Assembly (NCBI GenBank): GCA_013399305.1
Contig: VXAI01000035.1
Span: 133,015 to 197,014 of the forward strand
DNA: 64,000 nt
Source of the DNA: Rostratula benghalensis
Taxonomy: Eukaryota; Chordata; Aves; Charadriiformes; Rostratulidae
Reading direction: 5' to 3'
Positions 23,747 to 37,382 of this stretch are shown here, one piece after another (position 1 is the stretch's first letter; each line of letters starts with the position of its first letter). Position numbers and translations under genes: made by a program. The notes beneath the pieces are model-generated. The model ran no database searches, was not told the origin of the DNA, and saw nothing but the letters and a program-made list of their open reading frames with translations.

Positions 23747-24439
23747 GCTTTACAGCGTGTATTACCAAACTGCATTCAAGTGATTGTATCTTAAATTAAG
23801 GGGCATAATTGATTGATAGGACAGGTTTGGGGCTATTAGTAGGACTGCATTTTTACATTTTCTTAAAAGCAATACAATCAAGCAGAAGATGTTTAAGAGT
23901 CAGTAAAAAAGTTACAAACACTATTAGAAACATACATCCTTTTGAATGAATGACTTTATAATTAATAGACAATTCTAACACAGTTGTCCCTATTAAGTCC
24001 AGATCCCCAAACCATTTAGGTTGTAAATTTTATTTACACAGGCTGAAGTTGTGCTTCTTCTGCCTATATTCAAAGCTAAGCAGGGTACGTGGAATTTTAC
24101 AAGAAGAGGATTTATATAAAAATCCGCATGGAAACAATAATAGATTAGCAGTAGCTGTCTGTTTCCAAAATGCCTGTTTTGAAAATGCTTGCACAGATCT
24201 GTAGGCAGGTGCACAGATATTGTTTCCGTGACCTCTTCCCACGGAGATCATGTTCTTCTACTTCAGTTTATACTGGGTTTGAACACGGATAAAGCACATT
24301 TTAAAAATTCTCAAACAAGCCATACAGCAAATATCCAAATAATTCTGTGCCTTGATTTCTCTGGAGTCTTGTTTCAGGCTGTCGTGCCTATCTTCCTAGT
24401 GATCTAAATCCGAGACCTTCCATCTTACTGACCTTTGTT

Positions 24440-24770
24440 GAATAGAACACATGGGATTGACGAACTCAATGACTGGGCCTCCCTTTGACGAGTGGGCTTT
24501 TGTCAGCAAGGCCACCGCTTTAATTTGGGCTGATCCTGACCCGGTTTAGATCAATGGCACAACTGTTAATGATGTCAACAGAGCCAGGATCTCACCCTTG
24601 CCCTCCACACTTACAATGGTTTGCATTATCACGGTGGAGTCTTATAAGCAGTGCTTATCAACATGAGGGGCTTCAGAAAGAGAGGACTCATGCGAGGGCT
24701 GATGCCTCAAGTCTCATTAAATCCAACACAGTTTATCCCAAGCAGCTTTTATTGTCTTTAGTATTTCCTT
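24440..24770. promoter_or_regulatory. Candidate conserved noncoding element
   Basis: Around six retained CpGs (GACGAACTC, TTGACGAGTG, CACCGCTTT, ACCCGGTTT, TCACGGTGG, ATGCGAGGG) with TTTAATTTGG, GTTAATGATG and TCATTAAATCC motifs. Two short plus-strand frames cross it without family features. Likely regulatory if conserved, but I cannot test that. Confidence 0.28.
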
Positions 24771-27700
24771 TCCATTCATGCCCAGCCTCCACTTTGCTTA
24801 ACAATCCAGGCTTTTAGTCTACCAAGTAAGTCATTTGCTCACTTGCCTCCCTTTACAAGCCCCTTTTTGGCAGGTTTGCCTAGAAATACCCCATGCACTG
24901 CTAGAGATCAGATAGGTTGACCCTGACACATTTCACCACATTTTAGTGAAAAAGAAGTTACTTCTTCAGAGAGATGAGAAGTTGGTTTCCAATAGCCATC
25001 TTGGGGAAATACATTTTACTTTTTCCCTTCTCTCTCATTTATTTCCCTGTTTTTAAATCAAAATTTGTTCTAGTTTTTTTTTTCCTTCACAATTTAAAAG
25101 TGCAAAATAGAACCAGGGTGGGTTTTTTGACAGTTTTGAAGAAACCAAAATTATTTGTTAGTAGAACAGATTTAGTCAATAATTTGGTAAAATAATGCAG
25201 AAAATATTGTAAATGGCTAAACATTTTTTTCTGGTCCGTTTCAAAAGAAAAATGTCTGATTTCAGGAATGCTGATACTTTTTTGGTAAGATTACTTTTGC
25301 ATTTTCCCTAAGAAACAAGTATTTTTTATTTAAGATTTGACCTAAACCTATAAGAAGACAGGAATGTCTAGAAATTTTAAGCGATATAAAAAAGAAACAA
25401 AATAATCCATATAGACTCGAATGATCAATTTAGACTTAGAGCATTTTTTTTATTATTATTATTTTGTTATGGAATTGAAAAATCCATTGATCACTCAGCT
25501 ATTTTTTGCAATGTATGGCAAACAGAAAACCAGACAGACGATTATAGTGGCAGGATCAAACAACACCCAAGATATTCTCACCCTACACTAACCTCACTGG
25601 TCTCCTATAATAATACTTAAATCTAAGTCAGACATGTCAACATTGCTCAATAGTTAATACAATGTCTCCAGCATAAAAACCTACTAAGACAGAGAAGAAA
25701 CTTCCATATGAAAAGGAAGTGAGACAGAAAAACAGGCCAAAATATTAAGTGCAGCTTTGAACCTCTAATGTTTTTTTAGGATTAGCTGCTGGGCATGTGT
25801 TTAGCTACGTAACGACATCAAATCCAAACGGTGCCAATTAACAGTCACCCCCTTAACCTCTGCTAAAGTTTGGTGACAGGCATCTCTGAGGTCCCAGTTC
25901 TTAGGGTATTTTTCAGCTGAACACTAAAGTTTTCCTTCAGTCTCCCACATCGCTCACTCACCTGCTCTGTGTTTAAGATCAGATTTTTACACCTGCACAC
26001 ATCACCATTTGAAAATCCAGCCTGTGGTTCAAATAAAGAAAACCCCACAACCCTATTCCAGTGTGAATTCTACAAATTCCCCTGAGAAATCTGAATGGTT
26101 TATTGAAATGTTTGACAAAGAAACCACATACTGCACCATTTTGATGCATTAGATATGGGTCAGCTTTTTTTTTTGAAGAAAAAAGCCGTTGCTGTAAATC
26201 ATAAGCATGAAGAAAACAACACGAAAACAAAAGCATATTATTTAAAGAACAGCCTGTTCCCTAAACTGTTACTGTGCTTGGTGCCAAACCACATTTTGTG
26301 ATATATCATGTACAACCTCCTCTTGCATGTTTTACTGTTATGCTTTATACAACTTGGAGAGAGAAAACCCTGATAGAACTATCTTAGACTTACCATTGCC
26401 ATCAAAGACAGGTCCACTGGTAGATCGGGATCACAACATGACAACTTCCTCCAAGGATGATGATTCTAAAAGAGGTGGAAAAGTGTTTGTTTACTTGGCA
26501 ATGTTTATGAACAGAAATCTGAGTTAACGAGAAATGTGAATTTATACTGGGTCTGTTACCCTTCATAAAACACTTGGTGGACACAGAATGACAATGACCT
26601 TGCTTGCAAAGCGAAACACATACAAAGTAGGGCCCCTTCATTCTCATATAGGCCTAGAAATAAATGACAGTGACCCAAGCTTGAACGTCAGCAGATCAAC
26701 TATAATTATCGGTGGCGTGCAAGAGTCTGTAGAGGTAAATGTGAAACAGTTTATTTCACACAGGGTTATGTTATATTCCATTTACAGTGGAGTAAAAACA
26801 AGCACACAAACAATTACTGCAGAGCAGCTTATTTCCAGCAACTTCGAGCTCAAATCTATGCTGGAATGTTTTGTATATATGCCTCTATCCTCCACTACTC
26901 CATTTACACCAATTCAGTTTTGAAATTCCTCCTGATTAATTTTCCAAGACATACCTGAGAGGACAAGCCTAACTTTCCGCATGGTGGTAGACGGAAGGAT
27001 TAGGCAGCCTTTTATAGATCTTGTTTCTAGTCTTTCAGTGAACAAACCCTAACTCAGAGACACTCACAGCATTAAAAAACAGGTCTGACAAGTTAGCAGG
27101 GCATAAAAGGACCGGGGCTGTTTGTGCTGAGGGTGATGCAGACAATCAGAAGAAGGTATTTCAAGGGTAAATCTTTCTGTGCCTTTTAATAAAAAGGATT
27201 AAATGAAAGTGAAACAGAAAGTTAGGAATGCTCATTCATTCATGCCTACTGCTTAACAACTTTCCCTTTTGAGAAAGGCCTCGTGTCCTGACTGAGCTCA
27301 AAGCACAGAAAAATACTTGTGATCCAAATAAAGGTGGTGCAGGTAAAAGAGCTTATTATTGAGATGGCTCCAAAACTACTACTTCTCATTGCTTATAAGC
27401 TTGCCAAACTCAGCGCTTTGGGCTGAAGTTCTCCATGTTACAGAAAGCTGTCTTAGGCCAATTTGAGCAAATCATTAGTCTTTGAAGCAGACTGCATCGA
27501 ACAGCATGATCTTGGTAGCTGCATGTCTGGGTCTGTTGCAAGCCATTCTAGATCAGCATCACGTTTGTGTCCTTGCTCCTTGGCAGTACAAAAGGCAAAG
27601 CTGCCTTATGCAAACGTAGAAGAGCCCATCTCATGTCCAGTAAATGAGGCACAGAGCCTGATGGAGTCCTCGTCTGGAGCTGCTGACTGGTGGGTGAACA

Positions 27701-28625
27701 AATGATTCTCAAGGTGTGGGGAGGCGGAATAAAGAGATGAGAAGTGGAGCCAAAGAACAAAAAAGACAGAGTTGTAGTACAGAGAGGAGGCAGACTGAAG
27801 GAGGACCTGGGACCAAACACAGGAGGGAGTACCACTAGGTGGAAGGAAAGATGGAAAGGGCCTGGGGAAAGCATGTGTAAAATGTGGGCACTGCTGTTAA
27901 CTGCTCCATTAGCTCAAATAGAGAGGTCCATGCCATGGAACAAAACAAATCCCAGTTTCAGGAGTGACCCAAAGGGATATCAGTGTCATACGAGATCTCT
28001 TTTCCACTTTATTTATGAGCCTTTTAGAAAGATGACAGGCAGGAACTATACTAAAATTATGCATATTTCAATATTAAGGACTCAAGGGAAATGATATTAC
28101 AGAATCAATGTTACTCCTTCACTTGAAATTTAACTCTCCCTGTTTATATGTATTGTATCTCTAATAACATAATCACATGCTAGTTTTTTCTACAAGTCTC
28201 TTGCCTTAATTCCTTGCATAGTACTAACCTACCCTGGAATGAATCAGGGTTGTGTATCATAATAGATTCTTCTGGATCTCCACACATTAAGAAACTGCAG
28301 GTAATAAATGAGGTAGAGATTCCTGGAAGTGATAGGAAAGTTTAATCCACTTAATATTGAGACCAGGACTCTCTAAGTGCCTTTACTAAAGTCATCATGT
28401 GGTGATGGGCGAATCACATATTCAATGATTTATGCTCACTTTTACGTACCTCATTTTCAGGGGGCCCAAAATTATATTCAAGGGTTGGATACTTTGAAGT
28501 GCTCAACTAGCTGAAGCCGAGGACAAAAGAGGGCCATGCTAGGAACATCTAAAGTTTAAATTGGGTATTTCCGTAAAACATTTATAATAAACTCAAGTAC
28601 CAATAAAAAAGCAGTATCAACTATG
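24771..28625. other. Noncoding stretch, nothing assigned
   Basis: Contains T10 at 25074-25083 and a (TTA)n-like tract near 25450-25465. Longest frames are plus 26588-26923 (111 codons) and plus 27744-28094 (116 codons). Neither shows a recognisable domain, and both are within chance length. The block near 25780-25860 keeps several CpGs and may be constrained. Confidence 0.5.
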
Positions 28626-28645
28626 AGTACATTGAAGTACATTGA
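28626..28645. repeat. 10-bp tandem duplication
   Basis: AGTACATTGA occurs twice head to tail. A minor local slippage event. Confidence 0.9.
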
Positions 28646-31600
28646 AAAGGCATACTTTTTTTTAGATACACTGAAAATAGAAAGTACCCAGAATCTAAAA
28701 TTCTCTTTTGTACATAATATAACCATGAATTCAGTGGATTACAGGGAACAAAATGACTGACTTCAGTAACTGACAAATGTCCCTCAGGTGATCCATTTCC
28801 TCCAGATTTTTACCTTGCTGCATTATAAGAAAACAGTGATCATAAACTCCCATTTTTTACAGTTAATGCCAAATCAGTGTGTTAATATGAAGATGTAATG
28901 GTAAGTATTGTAAAATAATTATAAGCTTATGTTAGGATGCTTTGCTTTTTTTCTTTCTGTGCCTCATTTCCCTTTACATTCTGGTGGTATAACGAAAATA
29001 AATCTGGTTTGTCACATATATAAATGTTACTGTAAAAAGTGCTGTAAAAGAGCTGAAGAGGAAATTAATAACTCTGGGCAGTAAACAAGGCCTGGGACCA
29101 CACATTGAACTGTGGGGAAAATCAGAAGTATGTCTGGACCATCTATCTTAAATGTGAATAAAACCCCATGCAGTCAAGTAAATGTAGCATAATGCACACA
29201 CAGAACTTGTACAATCTGAATATCAGCTTTCTAATGTTTCAATCTTTGAAGTCCCCAGTCCTTTTAACATTCCTTAAATGTCATTTCACTGTAATTACTG
29301 TGTTTGCAATGAGAGACTTTTTTTTTCCCAAGTGGAGTTATTCACCATCAGACCAGATTGGGAAGAGAGAGGCTCTGGGAAGGAGAGAAAAGCTGCAGGA
29401 ACTTAGCTTACCTGTTCAAATCTCTTGCACCCACGGCCGATAATTCTTATGAAACTGCAAGATTTTTCCTCAAGAATGCTCATTCCAGAAGGAAGAGGTC
29501 TTCACCTGGAGGAAACAGCAGAAGAGAGCCGCTGCAACAGTTTATTCGTGAGTTGCTGCATGTCCATAGCCTTGGGCAGCGCCATGGTGGAGGCATACCT
29601 AGCTCAACAGGGAGCCCAGTGTGCATTGCACAAGAGTGACCACTGGTGGATAAGAAAAACCTTATGGTTTATAAGGCAGCTTCGGGGAACTGTGTTTATA
29701 TTATGTCTGGGAGAAGGTGCAGGTTTTGTGCTATTTTTTTTTCCCCAAAAAAAGGGAAAACCACAGAAAGAAATTGAAACTAAAAGGAAACAAGTAAACA
29801 AATGTGGTTTTACAGAAACTGAGGGACAACTTATCCTCAGCCCAGCAAGCAAAAACTTGGAAAACATTTGGAAAAGTCAGAAAACAAGTTAAAGTTGGTT
29901 GGCAGACTCTGACAGAGCTGACAGCTAAAACTACCCCTGGCATGTTGACAACAGTGTGGCATCAATCTGTGTGTAACAACCTATCCTTGAAAAACTCCAT
30001 CCTGGATTTAAGCTAGCACTTCCTAACCTTTTCTCTACCCAGCCTCCAAACTGCAGCACAAAAAAAAAAAAAGTTTTCAGACATGACTTTTAACTCTTTA
30101 CGAGCAGGGTCCAGTGCCCCACCCCAGCCGCCATCATGGCTGCAGGCTCCTCAGGGGCCTGGCTCCTTCCCTCCCACCTCACCAGCCAGTGGAGGTCTCC
30201 CCTCCCCAGCTCCTCACTTCCCCCCTCACCTGGGGTCTTGCACCTACTCCATGTTTCCCCTTTCTTTCTTCAGGACATATCTCAGTCCCCTAAAGCCAGG
30301 CCGTGGCAGGAAGATGAGGAATGCTGTTACAAAATGGCTTCCCTTGGTGTAACCCAACCCACTGCAGGCTGTGTGCTGCCTGAGGGGGCTTTGAGCACCC
30401 TTCCCTCACAAAGTTATTAGTTATGGTTGTAGGGTTATTATATGGCTGCAGTTGTTGTTCACACAAAGGCTGGCATTTAAAACCTCTGGCTGCTGCTGCC
30501 TACTCTGAGCAGAAGGAGGAAGCATCCACCAGTCTGTTTGCTACGGCTGCTGGGGGAGAGATGGGCTTGTCACACTGGGTAAGCCTGAAAGCCCCTCCTC
30601 TCCGTAAAAGCCACAAATGTGATTCTCAGGATTCCTGTAGTTTCTGGCAATGTAATGTAAAGGATCTTGAGCAGATCTGGCATGGGAAGTTGAAAGAAAT
30701 CTAAGTAAAGCTTAATCTTAGGCCCAATGGCAGCCATTTCTGAGTTGCCTGGCAGTTTGAGGCACATACCTCCATACCGTGTTCCATTGCTATATGTTGT
30801 TGCATGAAGGTATATAAATGAACACCATGGCACTGCCTTCTGTGAAATTTCTGGCTGCCTGCACTGTTTTCTGGTAAGGGGCAAGGCAGCCCTATCTCCC
30901 TACAGCTGTAATAGTTTACTCAGCCTCTTAGTGCTAAATTACTGACTGTTAGATCTCATCTGAAGTGTGGTAGTAGCAACAAGCACAACCCGTCTTTACT
31001 ACCTGCAGCTCCCGTCCCAAGACAAGTAGGTTTAGAAGGTTGTTTTCCTGCAATGATCTCACATGCTGCCATATAAGATGCTACAGAAGTTACTTTTTCC
31101 TCATTGTTACTACACCTTAAAAATAGTCTTCTGTTTTGAGATCCTTCAGTGTTCTCAGATTATCTGTATTTATACGGTACTTGTGGTCCTAAAATCCCTA
31201 AGTGTTTAGCTGGATGATACGCAGATAACCTGAGTTGTCAGTCACTCCATCTCTCCTATCTATCGCTTGAGAGGCTCACCTCACTTCTATGTACTTCTTT
31301 ATATAATATCCCCAAGCGATTCTGATTAAACACCTCAAGTGCATTAAAGACATCCGTATGTAAAATGTCAGCTCCTATCAGTATGTAGCCAAAAGTTACA
31401 CTGCACAGCTCATGTGCATTCTATAATGACCATATTATTTTGATTACAAAAGAAAGCTGTGCTTTCTCCGTTGTGGTATACCTAGCTATCATTTGCTGCC
31501 ACACGCCACGTTGAGGTGGATACTTAGCAACTGATGGGAGAAAATGAATTGCTAACATCTGTTTTATCATTTGTGATGAATGAAAAACCAAATAGAGACC

Positions 31601-32930
31601 TTATTTGTGCCTGGATCACTTGAAACAATGAAATTTACAGAGACTGATGTCATCATGTGTTGCGTTTCTAGCAAACAGAACTCTCTGTGCTTACCGAATG
31701 ATTTTAGAAATATTGCTTTTAAAAAATAATATTCTTGTGTATGCTGCCATATAGACAACCTGTCATCTAGCCCAGCAGATTGCAGCCTTTAGACACTTGT
31801 GTTACTGGTCACTGTGTTACACATATTGAGGCATCTATCAGAAAAATGAAGATTACTTTTCTTTCCAATTTCTCATGTGCCTCAGCCATGTGAATAGTGG
31901 GTCTGTTTGGTTCCCAACTGCAAAAACAAATAAAAATTCCATCTTTAACACTTAGGAAACTGTCTATTTTTAGTTTGGTTTCCTATGGAAACAAGGCATC
32001 TGTGATCAGGCTGTCTCTGTGCATGTATCTGTCCTTGTGTACCCCCTAATAATTTTTGAATCTAGTGGCCTTTTCCAACCAAGTGCAACAAAACGACAGA
32101 AGTTTCAAAGCATCTGGGTTCTAATAAGTTTCATGAAAATAAGCAGCCAGATAGTTCAACAAAAAAACCCCTTGATATTGCCCAGCTGAGGGAAGGCTGC
32201 AGCATGAACTTATATCTTATGAGGCTCGAGAGAATCCATGGAGGTGAGAGCTGCAGTAAATAACACCACTCTACAGAATAGCTTCAGTCCAAGGTCACAC
32301 TTTTATGCACCTCAAATTCACAAGAAACCAGGTTTAATTCATTCCACTGCTCACACAACTGTTTGTTTAGTACTTGCAGGGGGCCCACTTCACTCCTCGG
32401 TCAAAAAAATAATTCAGTTCTCCTCTTTCCAGGCAACCAGCAAAGAATCTAGTCCCAGATGTTTTCAAATTTGACCTGTCATTTGGGTCAGAGGATCAGG
32501 ATCATGTGTTACTAGTCTATGAAATTAAAGCTCCCCAAATGGTGTAGACTTCTGCATCAGAAAGCTTCAGGGAATGCCTGGAAGCAAGATGTCTTTGGGA
32601 ATTAACCAGTGAGCCCTGCAAGGAGAAGAAAAAAATGTAGGACTCCACTCTCCTTTTTAAGCTGGCAATTAAAATATGTGAGCATATTAAGAAATAAATG
32701 TTAAAGACGTGTTGCTTTTGGTTATTGGGAGAATGAAGAGGAAAAATGGAAACATTAGCAAGGCATGATGTTGAATAGATCTTGGGATGGAAGGGTTGCC
32801 AGCTTAGATTTTTTTGTTCCTTTTTAGATGAATCCATCTCTTGCTGTGTCTTCAGTCTTCTCAATATTGTCCAGAGCTGGAAAACAAGTGGCCAAAAGAA
32901 CAGTCTTTTGAGGTAACGAAAGTGGAACAG
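28646..32930. other. Noncoding stretch, GC-richer near 30.1-30.6 kb
   Basis: Between about 30100 and 30620 the sequence is GC-richer than its surroundings and open in several plus-strand frames (30083-30352, 30136-30420, 30423-30704). No frame has a family signature. A14 lies at 30060-30073 just before. A CAG acceptor-like signal at 30271-30273 and a GT at 30347 would bound a 73-base exon, but the donor is weak. A frame at 29425-29892 (155 codons) is unrecognised. Minus 32517-32936 is a 139-codon frame that begins in the CR1 tail and is probably chance. Confidence 0.45.
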
Positions 32931-33066
32931 AATCATAGAATCATAGAATGGTTTGGGTTGGAAGGGACCTTAAAGATCACTGAGTTTCAACCCACTTGCC
33001 TTGGGCAGAGACACTTCCCTTTAGACCAGGTTGCTCAAAGCCCCATCCAGCCTGGTGTCAGAACAT
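32931..33066 (-). mobile_element. CR1 LINE 3' end fragment, minus orientation
   Basis: Two exact complementary tail octamers (AATCATAG at 32931-32938 and 32939-32946), then GGTTTGGGTTGGAAGGGACC, AAAGATCA, CTTGGGCAGAGACAC and ACCAGGTTGCTCAAAGCC. This is the CR1 3' UTR only. It ends at CCATCCAGCCTGGTGTCAGAAC without ORF2 sequence. It belongs to the same tail type as the fragment at 2371-2470, not the GATTCTGT type at 41744 and 46510. Confidence 0.95.
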
Positions 33067-36000
33067 AGAGTAGTTCATACATGGTACATTTGCAATGTTT
33101 GCTTAGATGGGTGATTCCTGTTCACTTTGTGCAGGCTAACTCTAGGACTGGAATCACCGAGGCAGAAGCCACTCCTGTTTCTCTCTCTGAGGTGGATCTG
33201 AACCTGTAGAGCTATACTTTTGCAATTTTGCACCCAAATTAGTAAGCTCTATTGCTGAGGCCAAGTTGCTTCTGGCCCTGTTTAGTGTGGATCTGTGTAG
33301 AGACTCATTGGCCCAAGCTGGTGCTTGCTCAAGGTTCTTTGCGCTGGGCTCTGTTGTACAATGAGACGCGTACAAGACGTGTGAGGAGCTGAGGCTGTGT
33401 TTGGTGTGTTACTAGGGGAGCTAGCAAGGCTAGTAAACTGGGGAGAACCGCAGCTTCCACTTTCCCCGGAGACCAAATGTTTTTCAAACCCTGCTAAAGT
33501 CTGCAGAGAAATCTCGGCTAATTTGTAGCTCTTTTCCACTTTCCAGGCTTATACGAACTCAACGTCCTGGGAGACAAATAAACCGTTTCAGTGTGGAAAC
33601 GTTTTTCCAAACAAGAAAATATCCCAGCTGTAGAGATGCTTCCCTACAGCTCTGAATGCTGCCTTGCCCCTCTTTCTTTGTGGTGGTCACAGAACCTCAG
33701 ATGGATGGAGGGGATGAGGATATTTATCTTCCCTGTAGTGTACTGAGGTGGTGGTCCCATCATGTAGAGATTTTGGATTTTCCCCAGATTAATATTACAT
33801 TTTCCATTTCTATCATGTAGCATTTGGCTGTTACCTCGCCCTGTTCTGCATGATATCCCAGTAGAATCAGTCACACCACTTATTTGCTATTGTACAGACA
33901 TTACAATTAGAGGTTTGCTAATTTCTGGTTTTTTATAAGGAATAATAATGAAATTCTTTGAAAAATAAAAGTAGCCAGACATATTTTTGAGACCATTTGC
34001 CTGACACTGAAAGGTAGTATCTTTTAGTTGTATATTTCCACAACAACACTTACTGTAATTCATTTAAAAAAAAAAGAGTTTAGAAAGTGGTGGATATAAT
34101 TAATGTATTGATCTAGTTTTCCATTATGTTGTTATCACAGGTGAAAAATATGCTTTTGATGAAATTGTTGATTAAAGCTCCCAAAAAAATCTATTATATT
34201 TAGCTTACTTTTCTTTACCTAATGAAGCAGATGGATATAAAATGGAGGCATGCCAAACTGACCTTTAGCAGAAATATATATGGCATATAACTTGATACCT
34301 ATAAGATAATTAACACTAATCTAACCTTTTTAGTTTCTGTGCTAAAGTTCTGTTACTAATAGCAGCTACATAATGTGTTGTATGTTTTCACCGAACAGGT
34401 AACACCCTGGCTAAGGGAAGGAAAATGTGGATTAGCTGGGGCTGTGCTCAGCATCCCCTAGATTCAAGACAGGGAAGAGAAGCAATCCCTTCTTCCTTCC
34501 CAACCCTCTCCTGCACCTTGGTGGGTCAGGAACATGGTAGTACTTCTAGTTTTAAAGGAGGAACACTAGACTGCTGACCAGCACAAGAAAGTGCAGAAAC
34601 AGTTAAAACAGGACATTGGATGGTTTCAGGAAGACAGTCAAAGTCCCGTGTTAAGTCACCCTGCCCTGAGCAGGGCCCATTAGCACACTTGGTTTGTCCA
34701 GCATCTAACATGATGATGCAGCAATGCTATTTTACATTAGAAGGTAGTGGGGGCTGTGTAAGTATGTGATTATGGCTTGCCTAGCGTGGAATTACTACAG
34801 AATGGCTTTTGCTTTCAAAATTCAGATCAACCCTAGGTCAAATTAACTTTAAGAACAGTCACGTCCTAAAAAAAAAAATATAGGGAACTCTATAATAGGC
34901 TTTTAAAGGAATGTTCTATTCATAAGTACATCTTTCTAACTATCAAGTCAGTGATTGTTCTTTACTAAGATTTAACAATAGTCCTGGATGTTTGCTGCTT
35001 TATTTAGCAGCAGCTGTCCTTCATATTGCCATAAAAATGTAACTTGTGCTTCAGTTTCTCCTTGGTCATTCATTTAACGTTGGCTTTTTGACCTCCAGTA
35101 GAAAGCAGAATTTATGCTTTTTCAGGAAAATCAAAAGAATCCAAAGCGAAATCCCATTCTGTTTGGTTTTGATGAAGTGCAGAGCTGGTGTACCCAGGTG
35201 GCTTCTGAGAGCAAGATCACAAGGATGTGTGGAAAAATGCTTATCCGCATTTGACTTTTCTAGCTATTAGCTTAAGCAGTTTTGTTAATACATATCTTGG
35301 CAGCAAAATATTCTTCAAATGTTGAAGTAAAGGGGTGAAGGTGCAGGCAAACCCTTATCCTCTGCTTGCTCAGAATGTGTCCAGCTTTCCCAGTTGTCTG
35401 AGCGCTGCCTTTTTACTCTGCTTTGTTTTCCTGTGGCATCACTCCCTTCCATGCTGTGAGTGCCACATAGCTGACCCCAGACACTCTGTACATACAGTAT
35501 GCTGCATAATAACACAAGAAGGCTTCACATTTCGAAAGTAAATGTATTCTTTATTAGGGGCACTGGTTAGCACTAAGCTGTGACTGCAGCCGGCGCTCCA
35601 GCCATTCTCATTCAGACTGAATCCTTGGGTGCCTCCACTCGCACAACCCCTGCTCCTCCCTTCAAATTCTAGACAGGCTGTTATCAGCAGTTGTCTGCCT
35701 GCTATGTAGACCAAATGGAAAGGCTCCCCTTTCTCGGGATCACCACCTATAACAAGTTTCTCAGCTTCAGATTTCTTCCCTGTTTTTTACTTGACTGTAC
35801 TTCAGTGAATTACCCTACACGCCTTTCGAGGGTCAATGACTTCTCCCTTAAAGTCCTACTAAATTCTTCCTTTTCTCCCACTCCCTTCACTGTCTTATGG
35901 ACACTTACACCATAGACTCTTTCCCAGTTCCAGTTTTTTGCTTATTATCATCTGCCTGCTTCATGCTTTGCCTGGCTTTCATCCTACAACATTGTGATCC

Positions 36001-37344
36001 CCTCAGGACCAAGAGCATTGTCATTCTCTCAGTTCTGGGTCTATTAATATATACATATGTATACATGTACATATATTCTCAAGACTAGATTTTTATGCAA
36101 ACTGTGTATGTTCAATCCATAAATAAAATGTTTTGAGAATATTTTTATATTTCTGTCCCTTTACAGGCAGCAGCATAACCATCTCTTCTTTTAAAGATGC
36201 TTGCAACTCTTTTTCTGGCTAATATAAATAATGTAAATAATTCATGTATTTAGTAACAATAAATATTCATATTTCATTTGAACCAGACAGTGGTTGTCTA
36301 GATTAAATTAAACTGCTTTGGATTCAACAGCTGGCAATCTCCCCATGCCAAATAAGGGATTTTAGTCATACTTTATTTAAAGTATATAGCTACCAGAAGT
36401 GGGAGGTGAGGAGGAAAGGAAATGGACTCTTTTACTCAAACATATAACACATCTGTCTATTGACTGTATTTTCTTCAGACTTTGCTACAAGCAAATGTAT
36501 TTGTTTCTGGAATAGACTAAATGGGTGCTGAAAGGAAGAATACATTTTGCATACTTTATGAGCATAGATAGCTATGTCAGAGTCTCTTACCATTTTTGGA
36601 GTTCAATTCTTAGTGAGTTGTATTTCTCTTGCCTGAGGAAGCTTGGTAATTTCAGGAGCCATTTGAACAAAACCACAACAAGCCAGTAAAAAAAGAGTCA
36701 TGAAATAGAAGTCTCCTCCCCAAAGTAACCAAGACCTTTTCCTTATATTACTAAACTCTTAAGCTGCATTTTCATTTGTTCAAAATTTTCATCATTAATG
36801 AGAAACAGGAGCTTCATAAGCATGGAGCAGGAGTGAAATTTAACTGTGGGGGAGGTTTAGGGATTCTGCTTTGAACATTTGGAGAAATGGTGGTCTCTTT
36901 CTTACCTGTTCCAATCAGTTGTGTAAATACGGGGCCCAGGTGGGAGGAAAAGTGCTCATGTTTTCTTTCTGTGCTTCCTTGATGTTCGTCTACCTTCTTA
37001 AATCTGCAAAACAGGTTACTGGGCAGGAGAGCTCAGAGCTGTCATTCACTGTCTTGCTCAGGAAATTGGAGTGCATGTGGGTCTAACTGTTCTGAGCGCT
37101 CTATATAAACCAGAAGAATTCAGAAGTCAAAAGCAAACCTTGCTTCCTGACCGGATGAGGTACAATCCCCAGGCTGAAACGAATCTCAGGCAATGAGCTC
37201 TGCAGAAAAGAATAGAGAGATTCCTCCAAACAATTGCTGAAATGTTGCATATACCTTCATAAAGAAAAAGATGTGGTTTTTAAGCCAGTCTGAGTTAAAC
37301 CATGCTAAAATCCTGCTGATGATAAGCAGGTGTGTTTTAACATG
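33067..37344. other. Noncoding stretch, nothing assigned
   Basis: No gene recognised. An AT-alternating tract lies at 36046-36077. Several short frames of 60-91 codons lie on both strands at 35046-36088, without family features. Confidence 0.5.
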
Positions 37345-37382
37345 CATTATATATACATATATATATATATATANTATACACT
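37345..37382. repeat. (TA)n microsatellite with one N
   Basis: Alternating TA for about 35 bases, with an undetermined base at 37374. The N suggests that the true length was not resolved in assembly. Confidence 0.9.

Larger units (their letters stand above)
22341..24439. other. Noncoding stretch with short repeats
   Basis: Includes T12 (22873-22884), a 13-base direct repeat (22908-22941) and a GT/CA hairpin (23722-23743). The part at 23540-23670 keeps several CpGs and a TAAATTAAAATATCA motif and may be constrained. No gene recognised. Confidence 0.5.

Noticed and set aside
26588..26923. 111-codon plus-strand frame with a varied, protein-like composition.
   Set aside because: No domain recognised, no flanking splice signals, and length within chance expectation for 64 kb.
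29425..29892. 155-codon plus-strand frame considered as a retroviral or host gene fragment.
   Set aside because: No retroviral or host motif seen; it overlaps other open frames on both strands.
30274..30346. Possible 73-base exon between an acceptor-like CAG and a GT.
   Set aside because: The donor context (TTG|GTGTAA) is weak and the frame is not supported on either side.
32517..32936. 139-codon minus-strand frame.
   Set aside because: It begins inside a CR1 tail and has no family signature.
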